This document shows positions 21,274 through 29,251 of a stretch of DNA of 64,000 bases, piece by piece. A program made the position numbers and the translations under genes. Within the stretch, counting starts at the first letter, position 1, and every line of letters begins with the position of its first letter. The notes beneath the pieces were generated by a model, which saw only the letters and a program-made list of their open reading frames with translations, was not told where the DNA came from and did no database searches. Origin of the DNA: a virus; IMG/VR virus record IMGVR_UViG_3300035661_000018, positions 1 through 64,000 of that record. The stretch is one strand, 5' to 3'.

Positions 21274-23243
21274 TGAAGTTCTATCGTATCGATGAAGCCC
21301 TGGAGCAGCGCCGCTTTGCTCCGGGCGCTGTGAAGTTTTCAAAGTCAGATTTCACAGATCCACACATCGTTGCCGTAATTCAAGCAATGGCACAGGCACC
21401 TGGCGTCACCCCACAGGCGATTGAGGCACAGGTCCAAGCTCGCCTGAACAAGCTGCATACGATGGCAGCCCGTGCTCCGTTTCTGTATCAAACAATCATC
21501 CAGAATGGTGTTGAAAATGAACTGTTTTCAATGTTCTGGAAGATGGACGTTCCAGTTAACGGCCCCAAGTTCCGCAGCCTAACGTTCCAGCGTCTGCAGC
21601 GTACAATTGCCGGTGAACATGATGAATTCTGGCCTCTGCGTAGTTTCATTGAGAAACGGCCACTAACAGCTAAGTGGGATCTCAATGAAATCCCACCCGG
21701 CCAACCAGGCGTAACGACCGCGGCAGCAACCCCAAGTGGTACGTTCATCTTCAACATTCCATTCATGCAGAAGTTGATGGACTACGCTCACCTGAAACAG
21801 GTGAAGCCAAAAGGCCGCAAATACGTATGCAATGGTGGTGACATCCCTGATGAATATGCGTACATCGAGTTCTTGATCATGCACGAACTGATGCACTACA
21901 GCAATGATGACTTCTATTACCAGAAGATCATTCCAAATGCTAACCCCCGAATCATCAACTGGGTTGGCGACTTCCGCTCAAATTACCTTTTGGTTAAAAG
22001 TGGATACGAACAGTTGCCTCTGGGACTTTTCAACGACGGAATCAATTATGACCGCCAAAAGTCATACGTTGAGATGTACAACATTGTCAAGGCGGAATTT
22101 GACAAGCTAAACGCCCAGGAACAAGAAGAGGTTGGTGACAAGCTTGATGAGATGGGTGACGACCATAAGCCTGGCCAGGAAGAAGGCGCTGAAAGCGACG
22201 TCCAACCCGGTGAGGGCGAAGGTGAGGGCGAAGGTGAGGGCGAAGGTGAGGGCGAAGGTGAGGGCGAAGGTGAGGGCGAAGGTGAGGGCGAAGGTGAGGG
22301 CGAAGGTGAAGGAGACGGTGCCGACCCATCCGCAAAGGGCAACAAGAAAGCCCCCACAGGCCGTCCAGGCACAATGACCCCAGAACAAATCGATGAGAAC
22401 GCGCGCCGCATTGCCGGTCAGATGAAAGACGGCAAGGATAAGACCTCTCAAGAAGTTGAGAAAGAAACCAAGGCCAAGCGTGCTGGAGAAGGATCCGGAG
22501 AGAGCTCCGCAAACGGCGCGCCCGGTTCCGGTAATGGCGGTAGCCCGTTAGAGATTGACTATTCTAAGGTCAAGCCGTCGTTCGACTGGAAGACGCTCGT
22601 TAAGCGATTCCTTTCTACTGCAAAGCCGCAGATGGAAGATACGTATGCGAAACCGAACCGTCGAGCTGTTTCACAGCTCGACATCGCCCGGCAGCTCGGT
22701 GCGGGTGCAATGAAGCCAGGAGAGCGTGTTGGTGCAACAACTGACAGTAAACTGGGCTTCTTGTTTGACGCGTCTGGCTCAATGGCTGGCGTGATTTCAA
22801 AAGTGTTTGCAAACGCTGTCAACTTGTTGAAGACGCCACAGTTCAAGAATGCTACGTCGCTGGTGTTCCGCTTTAGTGGATCGTACTCAATGTACAAAGT
22901 AATGTTTGCTCAGAACAAGGCAGCAAAAATCGCCAGTGTCAAGGATAAAGTTGCAGCTTGGCCTCTAACGCCGCATGCGGCGTTTAACATGGCAGAGAGT
23001 GGTGGCACTGTATTCTCAAACGTGCTCGCTGGTAAGATCATTGAAGCATTGAAGGATAAGTGGAACATCATCTTTTTCTTGGATAGCGACATTTACACAG
23101 GCAACGAGAACCTGATCAACTTCCTGACTGTAATCAAAGCAGCACCAAACCAAGTGTTCGTTGTGTTCGACAGCGTTCAAACATATCAACAATTCCGCAA
23201 GATTAGTGGGATCACTACCCCAAATATCACCCATTTCAGTTGA
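21273..23243 (+). CDS. metallopeptidase-like plus VWA domain protein
   Basis: A 656-residue protein. The N-terminal part has HELMH (about residue 203) as in the zinc metallopeptidase-like domain of DUF2201 proteins. A Gly-Glu repeat (about 313-345) joins it to a C-terminal VWA-like domain with the metal site DASGS (about 499). MKFYRIDEALEQ also fits a gp21-like site. It overlaps the MoxR-like gene by one base. Such ATPase/VWA pairs remodel protein complexes or insert metals; the phage target is unknown. Confidence 0.88.
   Translation: MKFYRIDEALEQRRFAPGAVKFSKSDFTDPHIVAVIQAMAQAPGVTPQAIEAQVQARLNKLHTMAARAPFLYQTIIQNGVENELFSMFWKMDVPVNGPKFRSLTFQRLQRTIAGEHDEFWPLRSFIEKRPLTAKWDLNEIPPGQPGVTTAAATPSGTFIFNIPFMQKLMDYAHLKQVKPKGRKYVCNGGDIPDEYAYIEFLIMHELMHYSNDDFYYQKIIPNANPRIINWVGDFRSNYLLVKSGYEQLPLGLFNDGINYDRQKSYVEMYNIVKAEFDKLNAQEQEEVGDKLDEMGDDHKPGQEEGAESDVQPGEGEGEGEGEGEGEGEGEGEGEGEGEGEGEGEGEGDGADPSAKGNKKAPTGRPGTMTPEQIDENARRIAGQMKDGKDKTSQEVEKETKAKRAGEGSGESSANGAPGSGNGGSPLEIDYSKVKPSFDWKTLVKRFLSTAKPQMEDTYAKPNRRAVSQLDIARQLGAGAMKPGERVGATTDSKLGFLFDASGSMAGVISKVFANAVNLLKTPQFKNATSLVFRFSGSYSMYKVMFAQNKAAKIASVKDKVAAWPLTPHAAFNMAESGGTVFSNVLAGKIIEALKDKWNIIFFLDSDIYTGNENLINFLTVIKAAPNQVFVVFDSVQTYQQFRKISGITTPNITHFS
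22209..22304 (+). repeat. 12-base tandem repeat, eight copies
   Basis: Unit GGTGAGGGCGAA, in frame, encodes the Gly-Glu linker of the VWA protein. Perfect copies suggest recent expansion and likely length variation between isolates. Confidence 0.95.
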
Positions 23244-23368
23244 TCAAACGGTAGGGTAACTTGGATAGTGTTAGCATTGAAAAACAAGGAAGTATATGTG
23301 GCAATACTGCAACAAGCGTGCACACGATAGCATTTAACCCCAGACACCCACCCAAAAAGGTACCTCGA

Positions 23369-23560
23369 ATGGCTGATGAAGCGAACGCCCCCGTGATCCG
23401 CGCGTTGTTCGGTATGGTACTCCTGATGGTGATATCAGTGGGTTACGTGCTGTACAGCTTGTCCTCCAGCTTTGTGCCCAAGTACATCAGCATCCCAATC
23501 GGGTGCATTCCAGCCACATGGCTGGCTTACACCCAGGTTCTCCGATGGTTCAGAAAGTGA
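23369..23560 (+). CDS. small membrane protein
   Basis: A 63-residue ORF with two hydrophobic segments (LFGMVLLMVISVGYVLYSL and ISIPIGCIPATWLAY), from ATG 23369 with AAGG upstream. No family recognised; could be an inner-membrane protein. Confidence 0.6.
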   Translation: MADEANAPVIRALFGMVLLMVISVGYVLYSLSSSFVPKYISIPIGCIPATWLAYTQVLRWFRK

Positions 23561-23564
23561 CATC

Positions 23565-23930
23565 ATGACACCGGCAATTGGCTTCCTATACCAACACGTT
23601 GATGGTGGCTTATACCAAGTTACAGGACTTGGCAAAAGCACTGTTGACCAAACGGATCAGGTAGTGTATAAGCACCTGTTCCCATTTGAAGCAGCAACGT
23701 GGATTCGTCCTCTAGTGGAATGGACCGAACAACGGTTTCGGTTGATCTCCTCAAAAGAGTATGACCACATCACCGCTTCGACAACGCGAGAAAAGATGCA
23801 ACAACGCATTGAACAACACAAGGCAGCCCGCAAAGCGCCCGTCAAGCATCAGTGTGAATGGTGCAGCGACACCAAGACGGTGTCTGACAATCTAGGTAAC
23901 CACTACGATTGCATCTGCACTGTTTCGTAA
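23565..23930 (+). CDS. DUF1653-like protein with zinc ribbon
   Basis: A 121-residue protein. Residues 1-65 match DUF1653 (LYQHVDGGLYQVTGLG, VVYKHLFPFEAATWIRPL). The C-terminal CEWCSDTKTV...CIC is a probable zinc site. Starts four bases after the previous stop. Function unknown. Confidence 0.75.
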   Translation: MTPAIGFLYQHVDGGLYQVTGLGKSTVDQTDQVVYKHLFPFEAATWIRPLVEWTEQRFRLISSKEYDHITASTTREKMQQRIEQHKAARKAPVKHQCEWCSDTKTVSDNLGNHYDCICTVS

Positions 23931-23933
23931 CTA

Positions 23934-24005
23934 TCGGGCGTAGAGTAGGTATGAAGTGAGCTGTATACAGCTCACTTCACAGGTTCAATTCCTGTCACCC
24001 GAACA
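23934..24005 (+). ncRNA. tRNA-like RNA with a long self-complementary anticodon arm
   Basis: Acceptor TCGGGCG/CACCCGA (one mismatch), T arm ACAGG/CCTGT and A-CA end are tRNA-like. The anticodon arm is an 8-bp hairpin GTGAGCTG/CAGCTCAC with loop TATA, and no D stem is seen. Confidence 0.55.
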
Positions 24006-24019
24006 AATAAGGATTTGCC

Positions 24020-24445
24020 ATGGACTGGCATCAAGGATCCGGCACGATCATCTACGATCCACATCGTGCTGGCATGAAACGAGACATCGACGGTTGGTGC
24101 ATCATTGCCGCCGATCGTGAAATCACCCGCTACTACCGCTGGTGGTTGCAGAAGGAACGGCATATCTTGCTGGATCAACCGTCCTGGGATGCGCACATTT
24201 CCGTCGTTCGTGGCGAACTTCGTGCAACTCGCCATCAAAACTGGAAGCGTCGCGCAGCAATGAAGGTCAACTTCAAGTACCAGCACGGAGACGTGCAAAC
24301 TACGAAGGATGCGGATCGTCCCGGAACGTTCTACTGGATTCGCGTTGACTGTCCTGCAGTTGATGAGATCCGGACGGAGCTTGGTCTTCCGACGTCTTGG
24401 AAATACCATCACATGACGATCGGTCGGACCCATTACGACTGTTGA
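24020..24445 (+). CDS. 2H phosphoesterase-like protein
   Basis: A 141-residue protein with two HxS/T motifs, AHISVVRGE (about residues 59-67) and HHMTIGR (about 129-135), the signature of the 2H superfamily. These enzymes open 2',3'-cyclic or 2'-5' phosphodiester bonds; the phage anti-CBASS nuclease Acb1 is a member with similar motifs. A role in RNA repair with the ligase or in destroying a cyclic nucleotide signal is possible. Motif spacing supports the family, not the substrate. Confidence 0.75.
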   Translation: MDWHQGSGTIIYDPHRAGMKRDIDGWCIIAADREITRYYRWWLQKERHILLDQPSWDAHISVVRGELRATRHQNWKRRAAMKVNFKYQHGDVQTTKDADRPGTFYWIRVDCPAVDEIRTELGLPTSWKYHHMTIGRTHYDC

Positions 24446-24497
24446 AAGGTGAAAAGTCATCAGCTATTCTAGGTGTTAACTAGAAGAAGGATAGTTG

Positions 24498-24770
24498 ATG
24501 ACCAAATCCCGGATCAAGATTGTATTCCCTCCAGAAACGATCGCTCAGATTGAGCGTGATTACCCTGCTGACCAAGTTCAAAAGGTCATCGACGAACTGA
24601 CTGCAGCAGCACAGCAATCACTCGACGAAGATACAGGGACTGTGTTTGATGAACTTCACGAAGAAGACCCCGAACTGCTGATTGCACTACAAGCGCAAAT
24701 GAAGCGTCTCGGATATTCCACGTTGGATGAATGGTTCAACGCAGAGACAGAAAAACCTGTCTTGAACTGA
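24498..24770 (+). CDS. small acidic hypothetical protein
   Basis: A 90-residue protein from ATG 24498 with AGAAGG upstream. Acidic and helical (VQKVIDELTAAAQQSLDED). No family recognised. Confidence 0.6.
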   Translation: MTKSRIKIVFPPETIAQIERDYPADQVQKVIDELTAAAQQSLDEDTGTVFDELHEEDPELLIALQAQMKRLGYSTLDEWFNAETEKPVLN

Positions 24771-24779
24771 CATATATAC

Positions 24780-24926
24780 ATGACCATTGATCACAGCTAT
24801 TACCGAACAGAACTTCACGTGTTGCAAAACGTTTGTCACGGTGACAACGAAAAGTTCCTGAACGCTGTTGCTACGATCATTGGCAACCTGACTGCTCAAA
24901 GAGATCGGTTTGCTACCGATCTCTGA
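24780..24926 (+). CDS. very small ORF ending in a hairpin
   Basis: A 48-codon ORF (MTIDHSYYRTELHVLQNV...). Its last codons form a perfect 10-bp hairpin AGAGATCGGT/ACCGATCTCT with loop TTGCT, which may end or stabilise the message. A CATATATA motif lies just before the ATG. Confidence 0.45.
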   Translation: MTIDHSYYRTELHVLQNVCHGDNEKFLNAVATIIGNLTAQRDRFATDL

Positions 24927-24978
24927 ATGGCAGAGCATGAGATTCGTATGTTGCGAACTTGGTATCTGTAGCCATTAA

Positions 24979-25431
24979 ATGGCCAAACAGCGTCATACAC
25001 CTACACATTCCTCATGTAAGCAATGAGGAAAGCTCAAGGTGTGGAATTATCACTCCACAAATACGTATTGCTCTAACGCATGTCAAGCAGATTGGAAGTG
25101 GCGGAACGTAACAATTTTGCAGATTGAAGCTGGAGAAAAGTCATACCATGCTGTCAACACTCTAAAGCGATACCTATGCGAAAAAGTTGGTGAAAAATGT
25201 GCTGTGTGTGGTCAACTTCCGGAGTGGCAAGGTAAACCCTTGGTATTGCAAGTTGATCATATAGATGGAAACAGTGATAATAACTTTCCTTCAAACATCA
25301 GGTTGATTTGTCCAAATTGTCACACTCAAACGGATACATTTGGTACTAAAGGTCAAGGATCTAGGTATCAGAAGGTCACTAAACGTAACGCATATATACG
25401 AGAATACCGAGGGAGCTTGGCGCAGCGGTAG
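24979..25431 (+). pseudogene. HNH endonuclease with in-frame TGA in a zinc finger
   Basis: A 150-codon frame from ATG 24979, intact except for TGA at 25024-25026. The stop replaces the second Cys of a CxxC pair (SCKQ-stop-GKL, then YCSNACQADW). The HNH core follows: KCAVCGQLPEWQGKPL, LQVDHIDG, NIRLICPNCHTQT. A GTG at 25039 could give a product lacking the first finger half. The frame ends inside tRNA-Val. Confidence 0.8.
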
Positions 25432-25484
25432 CGCAACGCTCTTACACAGCGAAGGTCACAGGTTCGATCCCTGTAGCTCCTACA
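25411..25484 (+). tRNA. tRNA-Val (TAC)
   Basis: Acceptor GGGAGCT/AGCTCCT, loop CTTACAC, 3' end A-CA. The upstream HNH stop codon lies in its D loop. Confidence 0.9.
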
Positions 25485-25499
25485 TATTAGAGGAACAAA

Positions 25500-25628
25500 A
25501 TGTCCAACAAGTTTGACACAATCGACAAGATCGTCAGCCATGTGATGTTCGGGTTCTCGCCTGATGACTTCGCTCACTTCCAAGGCATCACGCTCGAAGC
25601 GATCTGGCACAAGATTCGCGCTGAATGA
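25500..25628 (+). CDS. small hypothetical protein
   Basis: A 42-residue ORF (MSNKFDTIDKIVSHVMFGFS) with GAGGA before the ATG. Its stop overlaps the ATG of the next HNH frame (ATGA). No family recognised. Confidence 0.55.
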   Translation: MSNKFDTIDKIVSHVMFGFSPDDFAHFQGITLEAIWHKIRAE

Positions 25629-25912
25629 AAGTTAACCAATACGGTCCACGTCGTGATGACGTAGATGTGTTTGTAGAGAACAGCACATATGCTCGTCATA
25701 TATTGAAAGAGCGTATCATGAAGCAACAGTTGCTGCCTAACAAATGCGCAATCTGCTAAATGTCTCCCGCGTGGAATGGAAAACCACTGATTCTAATTCT
25801 AGATCATATCAATGGAGTCAACAATGATAATAGACTTGACAATCTTAGGTTAATCTGTCATAATTGTGACTCGCAATTGCCGACATACAAATCACGCAAT
25901 CGCAAGAAGTAA
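25625..25912 (+). pseudogene. HNH endonuclease with in-frame TAA
   Basis: A 95-codon frame with one TAA at 25757-25759, just after the first zinc pair (NKCAIC-stop-MSPAWNGKPL). The rest is a full HNH core (LILDHINGV, RLDNLRLICHNCDSQLPTY). It ends three bases before tRNA-Ser. Confidence 0.8.
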
Positions 25913-25915
25913 ACT

Positions 25916-26002
25916 GGAAAGTTGGCCGAGTGGTTTAAGGCAGCAGTCTTGAAAATTGCCGGGTGTAACAGCCCCGTGAGTTCGAATCTCACACTTTCCG
26001 CA
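25916..26002 (+). tRNA. tRNA-Ser (TGA), second copy
   Basis: Perfect acceptor GGAAAGT/ACTTTCC, stem GCAGT/ATTGC, loop CTTGAAA, long variable arm, 3' end G-CA. Confidence 0.93.
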
Positions 26003-26004
26003 AA

Positions 26005-26129
26005 TACAGGATGGCCCGAACACCAACCAGGGAACACTTGAGACGCCTAGCGTCGTGGGTCTGCCGTAGAGTGTAAACGTCGTACTAGTCACCGATGTAT
26101 GTGAGGTTGGAGTCCTCACTCCTGTATCA
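26005..26129 (+). ncRNA. 125-base RNA with tRNA-like ends
   Basis: Perfect acceptor TACAGGA/TCCTGTA and T arm GTGAGG/CCTCAC with T-CA end. Between them are about 85 bases forming ACACT/AGTGT and GACGC/GCGTC helices in place of D and anticodon arms. No U33-type anticodon loop is seen. Confidence 0.65.
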
Positions 26130-26145
26130 GATAACTGGAGAAAAC

Positions 26146-26340
26146 ATGTTTCCTGTACTCTTTCGTACAACGTGGCGCACATCAGGCTATGCGTTAGCCC
26201 AGACAGTCACAGAATTCGACACGTACGAACTGGCTGAAAATGCAATCAAGGCTCTTGATGCATACCAGTCAAATCTTCATAAGACAACGAGTCACGTCAC
26301 TACGCTACCTCACACGGAAGCAATTCGTCTTTACCAATAA
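26146..26340 (+). CDS. small hypothetical protein
   Basis: A 64-residue ORF (MFPVLFRTTWRTSGYALAQT) with TGGAG before the ATG. No family recognised. Confidence 0.6.
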   Translation: MFPVLFRTTWRTSGYALAQTVTEFDTYELAENAIKALDAYQSNLHKTTSHVTTLPHTEAIRLYQ

Positions 26341-26352
26341 CAGGAGAAACAA

Positions 26353-26553
26353 ATTCCAATCTACACCTACAAATGCAGTCGCTGCAACACGACTGAAGAC
26401 TACCTCGTCAAGATCAATGATCCAATTCCTCCGTGCAAGGAATGTGGCAACCCTGACCAAGAGAAGCAATTGTCAACAGGCACAGGATTCTGCCTGATGG
26501 GCTACGGTTGGGCCAAGAACGGAATGAACGCCAAAAAGGTTGGTGACAGGTGA
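26353..26553 (+). CDS. FmdB-like zinc-ribbon protein with ATT start
   Basis: A 66-residue protein. IPIYTYKCSRCNTTEDYLV and CKECGNPD match the FmdB family of small zinc ribbons, which almost always begin MPIY. Here the start position is ATT, with AGGAG eight bases upstream. ATT is a rare but real start (infC). It may also be a mutated or misread ATG. Confidence 0.75.
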   Translation: MPIYTYKCSRCNTTEDYLVKINDPIPPCKECGNPDQEKQLSTGTGFCLMGYGWAKNGMNAKKVGDR

Positions 26554-26561
26554 AGACGCGC

Positions 26562-26759
26562 ACAGAAGTGTGAGTTGCTCTTGTGGCAACGGAGTCTGGC
26601 GACGATCACGTGTGGAATGGTAAGCCGTTAACCCTTGAGTTAGATCACGTAAATAGTGATAATACTGACAACAGTTTACGGAATTTGAGAGTGTTATGTC
26701 CGCACTGTCATTCTCAGACTCCAACGTTTAGGCGTAAGAAATCCGCGCGAGTGGCGTAA
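26562..26759 (+). pseudogene. frameshifted HNH fragment
   Basis: The final part VWNGKPLTLELDHVNSDN, then LRVLCPHCHSQTPTFR, is an HNH core. A zinc-pair remnant (CSCGNGVW) precedes it in another frame. The N-terminus is missing. The stop lies within tRNA-Leu. Confidence 0.75.
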
Positions 26760-26829
26760 TTGGTAGCCGCATCTGACTTAAAATCAGCCGCCCCTTGGGC
26801 GTACGGGTTCGAGTCCCGTCTCGCGCACA
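26745..26829 (+). tRNA. tRNA-Leu (TAA)
   Basis: Perfect acceptor GCGCGAG/CTCGCGC, loop CTTAAAA, long variable arm, 3' end A-CA. Confidence 0.92.
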
Positions 26830-26842
26830 TAAATAGACGACT

Positions 26843-26925
26843 GCCCCGATGGCGGAATCGGCAGACGCAGCAGGTTTAGGTCCTGCCGCTCTTTGAGTGT
26901 GGGGGTTCGAGTCCCCCTCGGGGCA
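26843..26925 (+). tRNA. tRNA-Leu (TAG), second copy
   Basis: Perfect acceptor GCCCCGA/TCGGGGC, stem GCAGG/CCTGC, loop TTTAGGT, long variable arm. A73 is followed by CGG, so CA is not encoded. Confidence 0.92.
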
Positions 26926-26997
26926 CGGAGCCAGGTAACACTGGGCATAATGCACTTCGTCCTCGATAACAGGCGATCTAAGGTGCGGGAGATTGAG

Positions 26998-27244
26998 ATG
27001 ACAAAACAAAGCGTCTGCTATGTAACGCTATGTAACGCTGGGCAATGAATCTGCGAACAAGTTTATCGACATTAGCAGTGAGTTCGTACGTGCGTACGAA
27101 TCTCCTGGTGGAGACGGGGTGGTGATCAAAGAGCCGACGTATCTGTCGGTCAGTGCAGACGGCCATAGAGTGTTTGACGCTTATGGTACTTGCTACTACA
27201 ATCCCAGGGGATGGATTGTGCTGAAGTGGAATGCCCGTGATTGA
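26998..27244 (+). pseudogene. small gene broken by a 10-base tandem duplication
   Basis: CTATGTAACG occurs twice in tandem (27018-27027, 27028-27037). Removing one copy restores an open frame from ATG 26998: MTKQSVCYVTLGNESANKFI and on to YNPRGWIVLKWNARD. As it stands the frame stops after 16 codons. Function unknown. Confidence 0.75.
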
Positions 27245-27292
27245 CACCCACATTTCGTCAAGTAAATACATGATGGCTCAGGCCATCTCAAT

Positions 27293-27368
27293 GTCGCAGA
27301 AGCTGAAAAGGAACAGCGCTATCCTCCGAAGGTAGAGAATGTGGGTTCGATTCCCATCTGCGGCTCCA
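27293..27368 (+). tRNA. tRNA-Arg (CCG)
   Basis: Acceptor GTCGCAG/CTGCGGC, stem CTATC/GGTAG, loop CTCCGAA, encoded CCA. Confidence 0.92.
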
Positions 27369-27370
27369 AT

Positions 27371-27480
27371 GCGGGAGTAGCTCAGTAGTGCACAGAGGGC
27401 TTACACATTTCGGCCGTACAGTGTGTAAGATGTAAGTGCTGTCTAGGATCGAGTCGGTAATAAGGGCGTGTAGCTAACGC
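27371..27480 (+). ncRNA. tRNA-like 5' half fused to a hairpin RNA
   Basis: GCGGGAGTAGCTCAG is a typical tRNA 5' end, but it runs into an 8-bp hairpin CTTACACA/TGTGTAAG and no T arm follows. Probably a rearranged tRNA. Confidence 0.4.
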
Positions 27481-27491
27481 TTGGAAGATCG

Positions 27492-27564
27492 ATGGGTGAT
27501 CAGGCGGTAGAGCAGCCAGTTTCTAACTGGAAGGTCGTTGGTTCGATCCCAACTTCCCGTACCA
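27492..27564 (+). tRNA. tRNA-Arg (TCT)
   Basis: Stem CCAG/CTGG, loop TTTCTAA, T arm GTTGG/CCAAC, encoded CCA. The acceptor has weak pairs and one T-T mismatch. Confidence 0.75.
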
Positions 27565-27568
27565 ATAT

Positions 27569-28258
27569 ATGAACGTCCAATACCAACTCGCAGAACTGCA
27601 GCCATCGGTTTTCCTGATCACGTCAGATAATCGGTACGATCTGGCACAACTATTTGCTTGTGTGCAGGAGTTCTACGAGAGTTCCGATCCGCAATGGAAA
27701 GGTAAACACTTCCCCCGTGAAGTGTTTGAACGTTGGTACGCACTGAATCAATGCGAAGACCACATCTTCTCGTATCCAATGGATTGGAGTGGATTCAACG
27801 TACCGAGTTGGGCGATAGACGAGTTCTATAAGCAGTCGCCGTATAACACCGATAACAACTTCTACGACAGAATGATCAAGCACATTGACAGCTTGATTTC
27901 TGAGCGTATAGGCGTTGACATCCCGTACTACCTCATCGGGACTCAGTCAAACGATTTGGAAACGCTGGATCACGAGATCGCTCATGGGTTGTACGCAACG
28001 TCTCCTGGCTACAAAATGATGATGGATGAGCAGATTGGCAACCTGCCAACACGGACTCGCAACCGCCTCGCAAGTGTGCTAACGAACATGGGATATGCTG
28101 AATCAGTGCACGATGATGAGATCCAGGCAAACTTTGCCACGGGATTGACGTCGTACTTTAAGGGCTTTCAGCGGTTCTGTCCACCATTTATTGAGGCGTT
28201 TGAGCAATACCGCCAACCATTCAATCCAGACTTCACGATAGTCCATCCTTGCCCATAA
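27569..28258 (+). CDS. putative zinc metallopeptidase-like protein
   Basis: A 229-residue protein with HEIAHGLYATSPGYK (about residues 136-150), an HExxH zinc motif, and a later acidic stretch ESVHDDEIQANFATG that could give the third ligand. Substrate unknown; related HExxH proteins are frequent in large phages. Starts five bases after tRNA-Arg without a clear SD. Confidence 0.7.
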   Translation: MNVQYQLAELQPSVFLITSDNRYDLAQLFACVQEFYESSDPQWKGKHFPREVFERWYALNQCEDHIFSYPMDWSGFNVPSWAIDEFYKQSPYNTDNNFYDRMIKHIDSLISERIGVDIPYYLIGTQSNDLETLDHEIAHGLYATSPGYKMMMDEQIGNLPTRTRNRLASVLTNMGYAESVHDDEIQANFATGLTSYFKGFQRFCPPFIEAFEQYRQPFNPDFTIVHPCP

Positions 28259-28261
28259 ATA
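28254..28261 (+). promoter_or_regulatory. T4-type late promoter
   Basis: CATAAATA, 25 bases before ATG 28286 and overlapping the previous stop. Confidence 0.7.
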
Positions 28262-28285
28262 TCCACTCACACAGTGGAGACTGGC

Positions 28286-28528
28286 ATGAAACTATTTGAA
28301 ATCTTGAACGAAATTGATGCAGGTGATCTGTATCTGGCACATATGGTCGATGATCGCCGCAACCGTGGTGAGCGTGATCGCAACTCTTACCTAACAGGCT
28401 TCTGGTTGATCGATCCGACGTCCGGTAAGAAGATTACCGGACCGTTCAAAGATAAGGAAGCAGCACTGCGCTTCAAGGCCAATCGCCCTGATAAGGTCCC
28501 TGCAAACGCTGTTGTAAAACCTCTGTGA
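28286..28528 (+). CDS. small late protein, LNE N-terminus
   Basis: An 80-residue protein (MKLFEILNEIDAGDLYLAHM) with GGAG before the ATG and a late promoter. ILNE fits the gp21-type site. The C-terminal half (DPTSGKKITGPFKDKEAAL) is compact and basic. Possible internal head protein. Confidence 0.7.
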   Translation: MKLFEILNEIDAGDLYLAHMVDDRRNRGERDRNSYLTGFWLIDPTSGKKITGPFKDKEAALRFKANRPDKVPANAVVKPL

Positions 28529-28537
28529 AAGTTTTAC

Positions 28538-28620
28538 GTCCCCATGGCTTAGGTAAATAGGTACAGCCAAACCTCTTAAAAGGGTTCGCTTTTGTCGGTT
28601 CGAATCCGACTGGGGATACA
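28538..28620 (+). tRNA. tRNA-Leu (TAA), second copy
   Basis: Acceptor GTCCCCA/TGGGGAT, stem AACCT/GGGTT, loop CTTAAAA, 3' end A-CA. Confidence 0.85.
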
Positions 28621-28622
28621 AA

Positions 28623-28925
28623 ATGAAAAAACAAACACCCGACGTACGACAGCTCGTGTACGTCGTGCAAGATTATGATCAGCAATTGTGTGGCGTCTAC
28701 ACCACACTGCGGCTAGCAGCAGAGCGCTACCAACACATCGTAGATCAAGACCTGACAAAGGAAGAGATCGAGACGATGATTGAAGAATATGGCGAAGAGT
28801 TTCGCTCTCAATTCGAACGGGCTCCCTGTATCGTTGTCTACCGACTAGACACAGGATGGATCTGGTCATACGATTCCTTGCACGAAATCAAACATGCTCT
28901 TGAGGGTGGAGAGCAATACGACTAA
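28623..28925 (+). CDS. hypothetical protein
   Basis: A 100-residue acidic protein (MKKQTPDVRQLVYVVQDYDQ) starting two bases after tRNA-Leu. It has no motif I recognise. It is followed by thioredoxin eight bases downstream. Confidence 0.65.
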   Translation: MKKQTPDVRQLVYVVQDYDQQLCGVYTTLRLAAERYQHIVDQDLTKEEIETMIEEYGEEFRSQFERAPCIVVYRLDTGWIWSYDSLHEIKHALEGGEQYD

Positions 28926-28933
28926 GGAAGACA

Positions 28934-29251
28934 ATGGCTATCGAAGCAACGAGCGAAACGTTCGAACAAGAAGTACTAAACAGTGATCTGCCCGTACTGG
29001 TTGATTTTTGGGCACCGTGGTGTGGACCGTGCAAAGCACTAGCGCCAACGTTTGAAGCGGTTTCTGCTGACTATGCAGGGAAGGTCAAATTCGTCAAGGT
29101 CAACGTTGACGAGACAGACCTTGCAAGTAAATATGGCGTCCGTGGCATCCCTGCGCTGCTGGCGTTCAGGGGAGGCCGGGTACAAGCGTCGAAGTCCGGC
29201 GCCGTTAGCAAGGCAGTGCTAACGCAACTTGTGGATGCTCAGTTGCTATGA
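28934..29251 (+). CDS. trxA: thioredoxin
   Basis: A 105-residue thioredoxin with active site FWAPWCGPCKAL (about residues 27-38), cis-Pro GIPALLAF and a normal length. It reduces disulfides and can feed ribonucleotide reductase. AAGGA precedes the ATG. The stop overlaps the next start (ATGA). Confidence 0.95.
   Translation: MAIEATSETFEQEVLNSDLPVLVDFWAPWCGPCKALAPTFEAVSADYAGKVKFVKVNVDETDLASKYGVRGIPALLAFRGGRVQASKSGAVSKAVLTQLVDAQLL

Noticed and set aside
22046-22512. Leftward ORFs across the Gly-Glu repeat
   Set aside because: Ser-Pro or Leu-Arg repeats there are only the reverse reading of the 12-base repeat.
24780-24926. 10-bp hairpin at 24902-24926 as a rho-independent terminator
   Set aside because: The stem is perfect but no T run follows, so it is noted only as a hairpin.
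26005-26129. tmRNA
   Set aside because: It has tRNA-like ends but no tag reading frame ending near a pseudoknot region and no Ala G-U identity pair.
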